Assembly (NCBI GenBank): GCA_035772785.1
Contig: JAOCPU010000008.1
Location: forward strand, 620,001-684,000
Reading direction: 5' to 3'
DNA: 64,000 nucleotides
Source of the DNA: Phlebiopsis flavidoalba
Lineage: Eukaryota > Basidiomycota > Agaricomycetes > Polyporales > Phanerochaetaceae
Position numbers and translations under genes: made by a program. Within the stretch, counting starts at the first letter, position 1. Each line of letters starts with the position of its first letter. Below, in pieces: positions 32,615 to 47,445 of the stretch. A model generated the notes under the pieces. The model did not search any database and was not told where the DNA came from. It saw nothing but the letters and a program-made list of their open reading frames with translations.

Positions 32615-35600
32615 ATGTCACGACACAGGCTTGTAAGAAACGATGGACCATACAAGGTACCGTACACTCTTGTAGGTCCCGATCTCATCTATTTAAGCTT
32701 CTTACTCTACAGACGAGAGCTCGATGACGATGCCATGTCCGATGGGGGAGATGCGGACCTCTCTCCAGAGGATTACAGTATGTACTCAACCAAAAGCTTT
32801 GACTCTTTGACTGGAATTGGTGTGTAGACCGACTTATGGATGGACTTGAGCAAGTCCGGACCACTATGGGCACTGAGGCTCAGTGTGGTTGTCTCGGATC
32901 AAGTAATAAAGGATGCGCTGTACGAATACTGGTATGACGTGCAGCAAACTGTCGAATATTTACTTGGTGAGCTTGGGAGCCTTCTCACTTTTCCCCTACC
33001 ACCCGCCTAAACATGTATATTGCAGAGGACGCAGGCGCGACGGAAGACAGCTTTGGAACGTAAAGGTGAGCTTTGGCTGCATATTAGTTTATTCTTCTTC
33101 GTACCCTCCCCCACTTCCTGTCCTCGCCATCATATTCACATGGTGAAATGCATTGGATAAGAACACTCCGAAGGTGCTCATCTATTCGGTTAACCCACCT
33201 ATCCTTTGCATCTGGTTTTACCGGAACTCGCAATAGCAGCCAGTCCCTTACCCCCCGTTTCCTGGACAAATCGCATTGGAAGAAATGTCCCCAAGTGGTC
33301 ATGTTGTTCCCCTGGCACTTGATGGCCCCCCGGACGATGATCGGTCCAATGTCAATGTGATACGGCTCGCACATGAGGACCTTGAGGATGACTTTTATTA
33401 CGATGAAGAAGACAGCATAGAGATAAAATTTGCTCCCCGACTTTCGAGGATCAGCGAAGTACCAGAACCTTCCGAGAAATCAACAGTGAGCTCTCGACGA
33501 TCGAGTGCTCTACGGTCCATAGCGGAGCGTTCTGTGGCATCTTCCACCACTGATTATGGCGAAGTAGTCCGTCAGTCATTTACATGTTGTTTCTATATAC
33601 CCTGTTGACTCATTAGACAACAGAGAGACAGGTTATGCGCACTTCTGACAACGCTAAACCAGCTGGCGCCACGCTGCAGCGATTGTCCGCCTCCGAGATT
33701 CCACCTACCGCATCCTCGAGTGGTTCCAGAGTACCTGCTCCGCAATTGACTGCTAAGCCAAAATCTGTTTCTACAACTTCTACCATACCACCCTCTGTTC
33801 CTCCTAAGGCATCCTTGTCACGTTTAGCTCAAAAGGCGCGCGGTCGTCTCAACCAGCTCCGCCACCGAAGTCGATATCCGCGAGTAGTGTCAAATCAGAG
33901 TCTGTCGTCAGCTCCAGTGACGTTGAACAACCGAGAAGGTCCAGGTCTAAGCTTTCCGCCCTCGCGAGCTCTAGAGCAAGCATGCTGAGCGACACCACTT
34001 CATCATCCTTCACCCACTCAACCGACTCAAGATCAGCGGTTACCTATCCTCCTTTACGTCCATCCTCCGATTCAGTCTTATCGCTCACGTCGGAAGATAG
34101 TACCGGCACAGGGCTGACTTTCAATGTCGATGCATATCAAGAGGGCCATTGATACTGCTTTGGAAGCTGAAGCACGCGACGCTGAAGCCATGGCCACAGC
34201 ACGGACACCCTCTCCATCGACTGTCCCACCTCCTAGTCATCATCCAATTGCACCACCTTCGCCATCTGTTCATTCTTCAGTGCCTCCCGTTTCACAAAGC
34301 CCACAAACAAAAATCACGTCCGGTGTCCAAGCTTGCACAACTCGCACAAGCCAGAAAGCCCAGCAGTAGTCAACAAAGCCCTGCTGTTGGTGAAACCGAA
34401 CACATACAGGAGCGAAGCTCCGGGAGTCGTGTGTAACCGTTCCCAAGTCGCGAACAGAATATCTCACTCCCCATTGTGAACGGTCCTACAGCCACAACGG
34501 CCATAACGACCACCTATCAAACGTTGGGCAGCCTGGCAGAGTCTAAACGTGCTTCCAAGTCCCAAACACAAGGGGTGGAGTTATTTGCGCGGGGGTCTTC
34601 TCAAACCAAGCAGTCCAAACTTGCCTTGAAAAGCAGAAGAGCGCCGAAGTGGAAGAACTTGAGGAAGAGCCAGAAGTCGCTCTTTCTGCGCTGCACCATC
34701 CCATGTTGCCCCCGTGAGTCGGGCGCGCTCACGCGCACGTCCCTTCAGCGTTCGCATCGCTATTAATCGACGACGACGAGCACCTTTGGCTGCCTATAAG
34801 AAGGATCAAAGAGGACCTCTGGAGGCCAGAACGAGACTTCGCATGTCCCGGGAGCAACGGACTCATCGTTGGAGAAACCTCGATCAAACGGCGCCGGACC
34901 CACAAGCGTCGCGATGCTCGTCCACCCCCCCCATTCCAGTGGCTCCTCGCAAGCCTTTGCCTTCAACGAGCCGATAGTCCGGATGACGTCGTGTTCAAGG
35001 CGCGCCGCGGTACGGCTCTGGCCAAACGACCTCAGTCTTCTTCCTCGCATCCTCGTTTCCACCTACTCCGGGGATGCTTCCCCATCTTCTACTGCCACCC
35101 CTATTCCTTCTCGGACTTTTTGCAAATCACGCTTGAACATGTACTGACCAGTGTATTATGAAAATGAATTTTAGCTGCTAAAGAACGTGAAAAGGAGGAA
35201 AGGGCCCTGAAGCTTTCACAGCAAAAAAAGGCTGCCGAAGCGACGTCAATAGACTGTCATCTGCAGCGTCGACACCCAAGAAGCATCTTAGTGTGGGGCG
35301 AAGAGAAATCGGGAATATCGACTCCTCTACGTGGAGCTACTTCGCGTAGCAGCTAGACCTTTCTGGTTTGAACTTGAAGTCTGATGAGGACGTCGTCCAA
35401 CCCGATGAACCACCGCCGAAGATGACGATGGCCCGAGAAAAGGTGCTGGAGGAAGCAAAGCAGGCTCTTCAGGCAAGGACGATAAACGCGGCGTGAACTT
35501 AATAGTTATCGGTGGGTCGCTTGTCGGTCGTCTCGCGCGTTGACTAAGACACTTGATCAGGGCATGTCGATGCCGGAAAGTCTACTTTGATGGGTCGGCT

Positions 35601-37352
35601 CTTGTATGAGTTAGGCGTGATGGATGAGAAACGGCGTGTCGCAAACGAGCGAGCCAGTAGTAAAATTGGTAAGAGCAGCTTCAGCTGGGCATGGGAGTTC
35701 GACGGCACGACCGAAGAAAGAGAACGGTATAATAGCCCTCTATGGAAATTCTATCTAGGCTAACACTTGACTTTAGCGGAATCACGATGGATGTGTGGCG
35801 CTACAAACTATGTCGACACCTCATCGCCTTATCACAATTCTCGGACGCGCCGGGGCACAAAGATTTCATTCCCAACATGACTTTCTGGAGCTTCCCAAGC
35901 CGATTGTGCGCGCTTCTTGTTGTCGACGCCTCTACGGCGTTTGAATTCGAGGCTGGATTTGAGAGAGGCGGGGGGCCATGGAGACCGTGAACATTTGCTT
36001 CTCGTTCGAAGCTTGGGAGTCGCTCAAGTATCGTGGCCGTCAACAAAGCTTGATCAGGTGAGTGAGAATGCCAGGGCGGATGCTGAAAATTGAGGCAATT
36101 TGAGGCAATATAATGTGGCAGGTCCAGTGGGAGCAGACCGCTACGAGGAAATATGTGAGCCTTCTACGACTATTCCTGGTCCAGTCGGGATTCCAGTCTT
36201 CCAAAAACAAAATTTGTCCCCGTGGGTGCAAATGGCCGGGATCAACCTGGCCCATCGCGACGGGTCAGAAGCAGAGCCTCTCAGGACTTGGTACATTGGT
36301 CCCACACTCGCGATTACCTCGGTATGTATTTAGCTATGTTACTCGTAAACATCCCCCCGAAGTACTCAGTCTGCATAGATGAATCTTGACCCTCCAACTC
36401 GCTAGGGACATAACGTTCTAGCGCACCGCTACGGATTGGTGGTCGTACAGGATCTCCTATATTCTAACGTAATTCAAGGGCTCAGTGGCGTATCAGGCAC
36501 AGCAGTGTTGTTGGCAGGCATGTTGATGTAGGGTGCTGCAGCGGCGCCTTGTACAATGTGTGGGAAACGTCTGCGAGTACTCCAAGGGGACGAAAATGCT
36601 ATTTGTCAAGAGTGAGTCTGGTCAAACATTCCGTTGCCACTTATTAAATCTACTCACGATGTTAGGCATCGAGTGGAGACCGAAAATTTTGCCTTGGGCG
36701 GCCGCTTGGATCGAGCGGTTAACGCTTTACCTTACAGCGATCGACCCAAGTCACCTCAACATTGGAAGCGTGCTTTGTCCCTTGACGAGACGTTGTTCCA
36801 CTCGTAGGCGCTCGTAGCTTCTCTGCAAGGATTATCGTCTTTGATATCCAAGTCCCTATCACGAGGATCTGGTGCCTCAGGTGGGAAGCCTCGTGAAACT
36901 TCATGGTGCGCTTTACTGTGACGGGTGTTTATGTAACAAATTCCTGAGAAAGATCGAATTAAAGTTCCATACATGATCAAGAGACTGTGTACGGCTAGCT
37001 ATAACGAAAAAATGCAAAAGTGGCTTGCACGATCGATCGTGTCGACACAGGCCGTTCTACCCTGAAGAAAACCCTAAGGCATGCTGTCTTTCTAACATGC
37101 CACCCTTATGAGTACTTATGAGTGCGACAGAGTCATTGCCAAGAGTGCATCCTGCCGAAGTGCAAATCACTCTACGCAGCTCAGCGTACTCCGGTCCAGC
37201 AACAAATGTTCAGTCCGATCCCACTCGAGCCGTTCTCGGTGAATAAAGAGATGGGTCGTATCCTCATTAGACGTGGGGGAGAGACAATCGCCGCCGGTAA
37301 GCACCATCCTTCATCCGAATGGCTTGATGTAATCAAGATTGCCATTATATAG
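32615..37352 (+). CDS. HBS1: Hbs1-type translational GTPase with SKI7-like linker
   Basis: Hbs1, with Dom34, rescues stalled ribosomes in no-go and non-stop mRNA decay. The ATG at 32615 gives MSRHRLVRN, followed by EELDDDAMSDGGDADLSPED. The Hbs1 N-terminal helical domain reads VIKDALYEYWYDVQQTVEYL (about 32,901-32,965). A linker of over 2 kb follows, very rich in Ser/Pro/Thr, with PSVFASLLIDDD-like sequence near 34,745-34,785. The GTPase begins at about 35,560 with GHVDAGKSTLMGRLL (G1). GITMDV (G2, about 35,777), DAPGHKDFIPNMT (G3, about 35,843) and AVNKLDQV (G4, near 36,040 with one inserted base) follow. The beta-barrel domains include LYLTAIDPSHLNIGSVLCP (about 36,727-36,785) and IPLEPFSVNKEMGRILIRRG (37,218-37,275). 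A last short intron leads to IAII and TAG 37350-37352. Introns and indels are numerous. Confidence 0.92.
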
Positions 37353-37510
37353 GTGTAGTACTAGAGTACTAGAGATTTTATCAGCGTAGAGTAAATAAGA
37401 AGGATATACATAATATGTGTAGTGATAGCGATGTAGCAGTACGAATAGCAGTACGAACAATTGTAAGGTAGTCATGAAAGCTATATGAGTAGCGGATAAG
37501 TTGCAAGTTT

Positions 37511-40500
37511 TTACCAATCCATTTCTGCTGCCCGTTCCGCAAAGCTCTTCCTCAGAGCGCCTCTGCAACTCCTTTTTTCTTCTCGGCACTCAAGGGTGTC
37601 TTCGGAGGCTTCTTTACACTCTTTTTTGCGCGGAACGGGACCACTTCCGATACCGCCATGAAATTTCTGGCCAGTTACTCTCCTGCGCGAAGCGTGTTTC
37701 ACTTCAGCGAAATCGGACGTGGCTTGGGCGCGAAGCCAGCCAGCATGTGTTTGCGCGATGATGCAGGGGTTTGGGAGCTTTATAGTCAGAGGAGACGGGT
37801 AGCGGCGAATGAATTGGATCGGGCATCTTGGAGCCGTCAGAATGAAGTGAACCCCCTTTGGTTTGGCGAGGATGTTGGCCATGTCAAGTGCTCTCTCCAG
37901 GAGGAATAGGAATAGGGCTGTGACGAAGAGTTACACAAGGCATGTCAACTTCCTTACGGAGGCACTTTGTCGACGTCAACAGAGGAAAAGAATGCGACTC
38001 CTTGGGGCAGATCGTCCATCCCAAGATTCGACGCAAAGACAAGGCAGCGAGTGTCCAAAGGTTCGCGGATCTGCAGGGCGAGAGCGGCGCGATATTTGTC
38101 TTCGTCTTTAACAAGAATAGCGAAGTTCGTCATGCGACTGAAATAAGGTATCGAGCTTTAATTTTGTATTTCTTGATGAGGTAGATCCATGGAGACGATG
38201 AGGAGGTGCAGATAATCGACGCCGGACGATTGGACGACCCCAGTTCAATCCTGGACGTCATGTAGTCGGAGCCATAACTCTTCCGGAAGGTACTCTTTCG
38301 ACAGCGCATACGTGATACCGCATCCTAGAGTGGTGGTTCGGGGGTCTATCTGAGAGCGCATCTCTTCCAGCTTGTGTGATAGACGAAAGATTCGGTCCCG
38401 CCAAACCAGAATTTCCGGCCAAAAATATCAACACGGTGGTTGTTGTTCTTTCCCTTTAGTGGGAAGCATAGAGCATAGGAGATTCGACGCTAGCTTTTGT
38501 GCTTGGTCGGGGAGCATGCCGGGGTTAGCTTGCAACAGAGCAGTAAGGACAGCGTGCTTCATTCCGGCCCCGTAGATCCCTGTGAATAGTTAAAAACCTT
38601 TGCTTGATCTCTGGAGATCCCAAGGATACTTGCCGTCTTGGAGTGCAAAAAATCGGTCCCTGCAGCCTTCGTACCCTCCAATGTCAGCCAACCAAGAGCG
38701 GTTGCGCCGTGTGTAGACCAAACTGGGCGTCGCCCATCAGACACTTGAGATCCACAACTCTTCGGAGTCGACGTCGGCGCCAACTATAGCATAGCCAGGG
38801 GGAGCGCGAAACCATTGCCTTCAGCTCTGATCCAACACGGTTCGTTTTCGCATTGCTTGCAGTAAGCCACGTCCTTTCGATGGCACACGGCGACTGCGAG
38901 TCACTGTTCCCATTGTGATGATACTGTGGGATGATAAATGCCCCAGTTGTCCTTCTCGAGGGAGACCCATGTTGAGTCCCTTGCTCTGACGTACCACCAT
39001 CTGCTTCAGGACGCGATCGCGGACAGAGATCCAATAGCTTACATTGGGGCGTTCATGGCAAGAGCATCCTTCGCCTCGTCTGCCAGGATTCTCTGGTCTG
39101 GGAGAGGTACCGTCTTGAGCATGCTTCATGAAGGTCTTGCCCAGAGGACTTCCGACGTTGCTGACTCTCTCCATCCTTGTGAGGTAACTTGTAGAATGTG
39201 TAGCCGTCGCGTAGGCGAAACTCATTGAGCGCGTCATCGGGCAGACTTTGTGAACGATAAACTGTGTGGTCCCGGGTCTGGGGAAGTCGTGCCAACCTGG
39301 GGTGACCAGCTGAACGTCCATCCATGTTGGCGTGAAGTGGAAGAGTGGCCAGCCTTGCCATGATAGACGAAGAAGGAACATAGGCGCGATGCGATTACGA
39401 ACCGTGCACGAGGTCGACGGTGTCCCGGGTGGGCAACAGTCTTTCTTCGGCCGGCCCGTTCGCAGACGTTCCCAATACCACTTCCGGCCCAATACACGAC
39501 TGGTACCTTCTCCTGGTGCTTTTTTACTCTGTTGCGCGGGTTTCAAAGCATCCAATGTCGCGGAAAGAGTTGAGGGACTCCAATCCAAGTGCCGTAACCA
39601 AGGATCAGATTCAACCGATGAGGGTGCTAATTTGGCAGTGTCTTCAGCCAACTCGGGTAACCACTCTTGTCGAGCTACCCTACCGAAGGGGTCCCTTCTC
39701 GCCGTTGCACAGTGTGGCGCGAAGGGAGGGTCGTTATCCCTGGAAGAAAGCCTGCCGCTGTTGAGAGCAGGTAGTCCATGGGTACGACCAAGAAACACTC
39801 TGTGTGTGGCCTGATGGCTGAGTTGGCAGTCGCGTCGTGACACGCCCGTCAACCTCGTAAGTGCCACTATTTTCCCTCGATAGATATACACGAGAGGATG
39901 GTTATCAAACGAGTTTATGCGCAAGAGATATGGAACGAAGCCGTTGAGGGAATCTGGAGGGAAAGCGGGGCTCGATCGAGTAGGAAGATTTCACGGTACC
40001 ATAAAGGCCATCTTCGGGTAGATTGTGCCAGAACGACGCACGAATTCGTTCTTCCAACCACGAGAGAGGGCCACCAGATTCTAATCGAGCATTAGTGACA
40101 GTTAGCGACTGCGAGAAGAGCATGAGTACTGTTAACCTTACAGCGCGATACGCTGTCACTCCCGCGTGCGCATTTCCCCCCGCCACCTTTGGTGTCCAGT
40201 CCAATTGGCTCAGCCACAAGTCGTGCTTTCCATTTGTCGCCCGCCATGAGATCTTTTGCCTCGTGAGCTAGCTGCACAAGACGGTTTTTTTGACCTTGCT
40301 TTCGAGTTCGTTGAACGCTCGTTCGGCATTAGCGATGTAGTTTATCCCATTCCTGATTGACTGTGAGGAACGATGAGCCCATAGTGAGAACGCCAGCAAA
40401 AGATACGGGGCTTGGGCAAGATTCGAGGAACGAGGGTAAGACCTTGGCGTAGACGGCGTGTGTGATTTCGACGTGTCGAAGGAGCAATAGCCCAGATAAT

Positions 40501-41859
40501 CGTGACTTCCTTCGCAATATCTCATCTCTAGTGCACGTGAGGAAGTCGTTTACGAATTTCCTTGTCGACCTTGATGCCACAATGAAGCCTTGCCACATCC
40601 GCTAGAGAGTTGGCAGAGGTGATGTCTTCCCACCGATCGGAGGCGGCTTCCACGCCAGTTTCGTCGCCCGACAAGTTGTCCTCCGACGGCCCAGCATGCA
40701 CTTTAAGATAGTCTGTTCTTCCCTCCTTTCTGGGTCATATTCTGCAGAAATCCTCTTGTCGCCGCTGTTTTCCTCCATGAGCATAAGGTAAGCCATCTCT
40801 TGCTTCTTCCTGCTGAATCTCCTCCTCGACCCTAGTTTTACGGTACTTCATCCACGCAGGTCGTAGAGGATTGCGACGAATATACCTTTTAACAGCAACG
40901 TGGAAGGCCATGGTATCTAAAAATAAAGCGGTTTTGGGTAGGCTCCATGTCGTACTCTTCCAAGATACGGCCGGGCGCGGTCATAGGAGACGTTGGTGAC
41001 CGACGATTTACTCGAGGAGTGGAGGAGTCGCCCAATGGGACGAGCTGTTGCATGTCTTCCGTGGCCACTTTAAGTAACCAGTGGAGAGATCCACGCGTAC
41101 CAGGCGTTTCTTTGCTCGCGGCACATGCCATAATCGCGTAGGGGCTGTATTTCGGGTAAGGTTTCGACGTCGAAGCCCGAGCATCTGCTCGGGGCTACCA
41201 TTGTGCTCTGGATAGGAAAAACGTGCTCGCAATAACTAGATCCGTCTGGCGCGGGCTAGATATACCTTCGTCCAGCCCGGTTGTATGTGCCATTTGCTCA
41301 GGTCTGGGCGGCAGTTTCGACGAGGCAAGGTTCTTAGCAAGGGAGAGCCCACGGCTCCGCTGTTGACGAGCCAAAATATTATAGAAGTGCTCGTCAACTG
41401 TCCTGCCCCTTGAAGTTGGGGAAGTGTCCAGCCCAAGTCTGGTAACACAGAGCCCTGACTTGGGTCGAGCCCGTGCGACTTGAGGTGCTCCTGAGCGATG
41501 CGAAACGAATGAATCTTTGGGAGTGCGAAGGATGGACATGTCGAAAGAGTTGGTCGTGAAGCGTTCTGGACAGCAGCTGTACTCCAACTTCGTTTTCGTT
41601 TGGCTATAGCAAGTTCACTAAGTCTAAAAGGGTTGATGGTGAACGTCTGTGGCTTACCGTAACGAGAGGGTATTGTTTCCTTCGGTTTGCGACTATATAC
41701 CCGTTTTGACCGTCCGATGTGGGACCCCTCCATTTGTTGTATGCTGTCCGTTTGATCTGGGGGGGAGACTGGCAGCTGTTTCTGCTGTAAGACGAGATTG
41801 GACGGCTTGTGTGAAGAAGTCGTGAAGAGCTATAAAAACTGAGACGAGTTGGCGAGCAT
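37511..41859 (-). CDS. MIP1: mitochondrial DNA polymerase gamma, catalytic subunit
   Basis: Mip1 replicates mtDNA; it joins a 3'-5' exonuclease to a family A polymerase. The ATG at 41859 opens a presequence read across indels as [20 protein letters not shown] (about 41,780-41,845). [20 protein letters not shown] (about 41,410-41,480), TVDEHFYNI and [20 protein letters not shown] (about 41,285-41,345) match the fungal N-terminal region. [16 protein letters not shown] (about 40,920-40,970) lies in the exonuclease domain. Then come [14 protein letters not shown] (about 38,995-39,040), polymerase motif [14 protein letters not shown] (about 38,750-38,800), motif B KVFNYS (about 38,590-38,610) and motif C HDE (near 38,130). 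The tail ends ERAAEMDW with TAA at 37511. Dozens of frame changes break it. It lies tail to tail with HBS1. Confidence 0.93.
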
Positions 41860-42224
41860 CTAAGCCCTGGCATTCGGGAGTATAGTCTATGTTGGAGTAA
41901 GTATGAGTTTTCGCGTTGTGAAATGTGCTCGAACGACAGAACGTACGGAACCTGGAGGCTGGAGGGAAAGATGGGTCCCACTGGAAGTCGCAAAGCGGGG
42001 AGCAAATCCTTGTTACGTAACAATGGGCGCTTACACGAGTACGCTTCTTGGGCGCCTCAAGTGCTACCACTCACACCCACTGGAATGGCAGCCTGACCAT
42101 TTGACAGTGTGCCCCGCGCAGCGGGAACCACCACTTGCACACTGAACCTGTGCTCTCTTCTCAGTCTGGAGCACCACCTGCTCAACAACTCTCTTTTCTG
42201 TGAAGTACCATTTACAAGGACGCT

Positions 42225-43839
42225 ATGTCACACCATCGGGGTACACACAGTGAACGAGACGCGCTGTATCAGTGGGGCCCATTTCCGCAGGCTGAGGAGC
42301 CCGCACCTCAGTGATCCAGCTTGAGGAAGACGACGAGGCCGCTGTTACAGATGAATTTGTTGCGCATGAACACTTGGTAGCCAATGACAAACGCGAGTCG
42401 GGTGGATACACTTCGTACTAGGATGTGCTGTTCTACTACCCTGGAATGGTACGCTGCTTGCAAGTATTGCACTCCCCCATTCACCACCTGACTTTCAGGT
42501 CCGATTAGCTTTGATTACTGCCACACCCTACTTTCTTTCTAGGCTGGAAGGCAGTTCATTGAAACCTACGTTCAGCTCTTACCTTTCCACAACATTTACT
42601 GTGGCCAATTTTGTATTCCTTGCGCATGCAACGGCGTCCCAGAGTCAGGTATGGAACTTCGCGGCTCTCCTCGCTGTGCATGATTAATTATTTAAATATG
42701 TAGACCACGGATTCGCGCCGAGCTAAGCTAGCAATTGCAGTTCTCACAGCCCTCACCCTGATGGGCTTACGATGAGCGATATGAGCACGTACTTCCACCC
42801 ATCTGCGGTAGTGTTCTTCGCATTCGTGATGCTGAATGGCATCATGCAAGCTTCCGCGGGCTCTTACTTGCAGACCTCCATCGTTGCCGTTGCTCTCTCT
42901 CTTCGGGCCCACCGCGCTTCAACCCATGATGTCTGGACAAGCCGCCGTAGCGGTCGCTGTCAGCGGAGTTGAGGTCATCAGCGCAGCAATATCACTGAAC
43001 AAGACTCCAACCTCCACCATCGTAGATTCTGAGCCAGAGGAGAAGTCAGCTTTCATCTTCTTTGCCTTGTCGACCTTGTTCTACCTGGTCAGCGCTGCTG
43101 CTTATATCTGGCTCACTCGCCTACCTGTGTATACCGACATCGTGGGGAAATTCATCTCGGTGGCCCATGATTCTCCTACGGTTGTTCAGTCTAGAGCTTT
43201 CAGCGGGGAGAAGCGACAACAGTTATTTCGCATAGCGAAGACCAATGTGCTGTATAATTTTGCGGCTGCATACGTGTTTATCATCACTCTCGTAAGTGTT
43301 ATCCACTTATAACGTCTCCGCCTTCCTATCATTGACGCAACTGCAGTCGGTGTTTCCCCCAATCACCATCTCCGTACTTCCCACAAAATCCTGCCACACA
43401 TCCGCTCCTCTTCAGCACGGTCCACTTTTTCGTCTTCAACATCGGGGATTTCTTCGGTCGCTACATATGCCAATTCGAGCGTGTGTTCAAATATGGTCAG
43501 GCAAGCGTCTGGTGACTCTATCGGTTGCTAGAACACTCTTCATTCCCATCTTCCTTATGTGCAACGTTCAACGTTCTGCAAACTCTTCTTCAACGCCCAT
43601 CATCAGCTCCGACATACTATTCATGCTCATCCTACTCGCTTTCGGCGTGAGCAACGGATATGTATCGAGTCTATGCATGATGGCCGCGCCGTCCGTGGAA
43701 ACACAACCCGTATCTCAAGGGCAGAGTGGAGGATGTAGAAGTGGCGGCGACGGTGGCAACCTTCTGTTTAGTCGGTGGTCTCGCATTAGGAAGAAGTTTC
43801 GCGAGCTTCGCGGTCAGGGCTGCGGTCTGTGGGGTGTAA
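42225..43839 (+). CDS. equilibrative nucleoside transporter (SLC29/ENT family)
   Basis: ENT proteins are eleven-span facilitators of nucleoside and nucleobase transport. The likely ATG at 42225 (MSHHRGTHSERDALYQWGPF) leads to an acidic cytosolic N-terminus (IQLEEDDEAAVTDEF, shifted by one base). LEGSSLK, FSSYLSTTFTVANFVFLAHA (about 42,543-42,630) is an early helix pair. FFAFVMLNGIMQASAGSYLQ (42,812-42,871) is the most diagnostic ENT segment (helix four with the G residue), followed by SLFGPTALQPMMSGQAAVAV (about 42,899-42,955) with the helix five arginine-less PxMxGQA motif. After an intron near 43,290-43,345 comes QSVFPPITIS. The C-terminal helices read FGVSNGYVSSLCMM (43,640-43,680), NPYLKGRVEDVEVAA and LALGRSFASFAVRAAVCGV, ending at TAA 43837-43839. 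Confidence 0.9.
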
Positions 43840-44358
43840 TCCATTTTATGGGTGATCATGGGTGATCTTGGGGCAAGCGACTACTTATAGGACATGAGAA
43901 AGCATTCGTATCCACACCATCTAATCGCAATATTCATGTAGTACTATTTTCTCTCATAATTTATCTTCGATACCATGCTTGTCTATGCTTTTACTTATGA
44001 TTGGGCGCTGGGGATTCCACGAACCCCAAGGGCAGATTGGTAGGCGGTGTACTAGCACCAATCAAGCCCATGCCGGACCGTGAGTCTGTCCCGTTGCGGT
44101 CGGGCAAAGTCGCAAGTGCAAAGCATAGGTCAGCTGCGAGTTGAGTCCCTAAATGTCTTCGCTCGCTCCCCGTCTCTCGGAACCAAGACTCGGAAAATGA
44201 CGGACTCTGTGTGTCACCACGAGAAACGAAGTGTATGGTTTGACGAGTCTATCACTTCCGTTCAGACACTCGACGCGGTCAGACCGGTACGGTGCATAAT
44301 TTAATGGCAAAGGAAGCTCGCTTTCTATTGTGTTGTCATGAGTGATTATTCACACACC
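43840..44358. other. tail-to-tail spacer between ENT and VFA1
   Basis: About 520 bp carrying both 3' ends, AT-rich near 43,930-43,980. A 74-codon plus frame (44,080-44,304) has no recognisable motif. Confidence 0.4.
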
Positions 44359-45162
44359 TCAGGACTTGATCTGCTCACCGAGGAACATGTAAAGGGCGTG
44401 GGTGAACAAGTTCGAAAGGGAGCTAGAAGAGCGGAGAGTCAGTCTTGTGACATGGCGTGATAGTCCCTGCAACAGTAGGGAATCGGAAAACTGGACTTAA
44501 GGGATGGTCCATACCGAGCACAGGATCAAGGAAGGAGTGGAGTTTGGTGCGTGAGGAAGACGAGGGCTTAACTCTTTTGCCTGTGCGGACTGCCTGCGTT
44601 TCCGATGCTCAGCTAGACGCATAGCAAAAATATCACGGTGAAGACTGTAACGCTGGTGAGAGGCCTGAGCAGTCGCTGGAGGGCTGGACGGAGTGGTCGT
44701 TCGCGCAGGGGTCTCCTTACGCTCGCCCTTTCCCTCCTCATCCTCCTTCGTCTTGTCCTTATCACACCGTCCCCGTCTTTACCTTTCTCCTGCCTCTTTC
44801 GCTTTCGCCTTTTCTTTCTCTTTCTTTCTGGCTTGACGTTCCTCCCAGTTCAGCCTTTACTTTGGCAATTCTCATCGGGACTGAGGCCCGGATCTTCTTG
44901 GGCCCATTGACATCCACATCCGTCCCCGCTCTCTCCGAGCTTGCCTCGCGAATCCAGGGTCTGTCAAGTGATTTTCACACACGTAGATGAAATCTACAGT
45001 GTTGATAGTCGCTAGAAACAGTAGTAGTGGGCTTGTAGCAGATGTAACAGCACCCGGGACGCTTTCCTGTGGCCTGAAACGGTCTGGTGTCGTTGGCAGT
45101 CAGCTGAACCGTACTGTGTAGATGCATACACACCTCTTGTAATAGAGATTCGTGAAGGACAT
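44359..45162 (-). CDS. VFA1: Vps4-associated protein 1 (Vfa1) family
   Basis: Vfa1 binds the AAA ATPase Vps4 and stimulates it in ESCRT-III disassembly at endosomes. The ATG at 45162 gives MSFTNLYYKR. After an intron come ATGKRPGCCYICYKPTTTVL-like sequence with a CxxC pair, VDFIYVCDNHLTDPGF with a second Cys/His pair (about 44,955-45,055), and CQWAQEDPGLSPDE (about 44,875-44,925). A very basic helical segment rich in K, E and R follows (about 44,740-44,870). FAMRLAEHRKRRQ (about 44,585-44,625) and a PRLPHAP segment match the family C-terminal half. The end HALYMFLGEQIKS with TGA at 44359-44361 is clean. Start codons of VFA1 and FDH1 lie 198 bp apart on opposite strands. Confidence 0.85.
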
Positions 45163-45360
45163 GGCGTCCGGGTCAGCTGCTCGTCTGAAGCCGGGAGGTG
45201 GTGGGAGGAGGGCTACGTGCGAGAGCCAAATGGAGTCACAGGGCTTGGGGAGAACTGATCTCACCGATTGCTGAGCAATATCAAGCCGACGCGCGGAAAG
45301 CGCAAGGGACCAGAGGATCCTCTGAACGCCTCCTGTCTTTCTCTCTCACTTTGCCCCACC

Positions 45361-47208
<1,848 letters not shown>

Positions 47209-47445
47209 ACGATGCATCCCGGATTCTGGAGTCAAAGGCACAGGACAATACATAACTTGTAGCAATTTGAATGGTATCAGCAATGTAAATTGTAGCAAGG
47301 AACAGAACAATGTGAAAATTTAACGAATGAAAAGCACACTCTCGGAGCATTTTGGGTTCGTGTACGATATTATACAATCTACTATAACGGTAGAGTAGTC
47401 CAAAGAGAATTGAGACCATTACAACATAATTAAGGCGCGATGCGC

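Noticed and set aside
37120..37450. Short AGTAC/TAGCAGTACGAA repeats at the HBS1 3' end as a mobile element
   Set aside because: Only two or three short copies, without inverted ends; ordinary low-complexity 3' untranslated sequence.
38821..39924. 367-codon minus-strand open frame as a separate gene
   Set aside because: It carries recognisable MIP1 segments in several frames (for example [14 protein letters not shown]) and is part of that gene.
43296..43865. 189-codon plus-strand frame as an independent protein
   Set aside because: It lies inside the ENT gene in mixed frames. The C-terminal ENT helices read in another frame.
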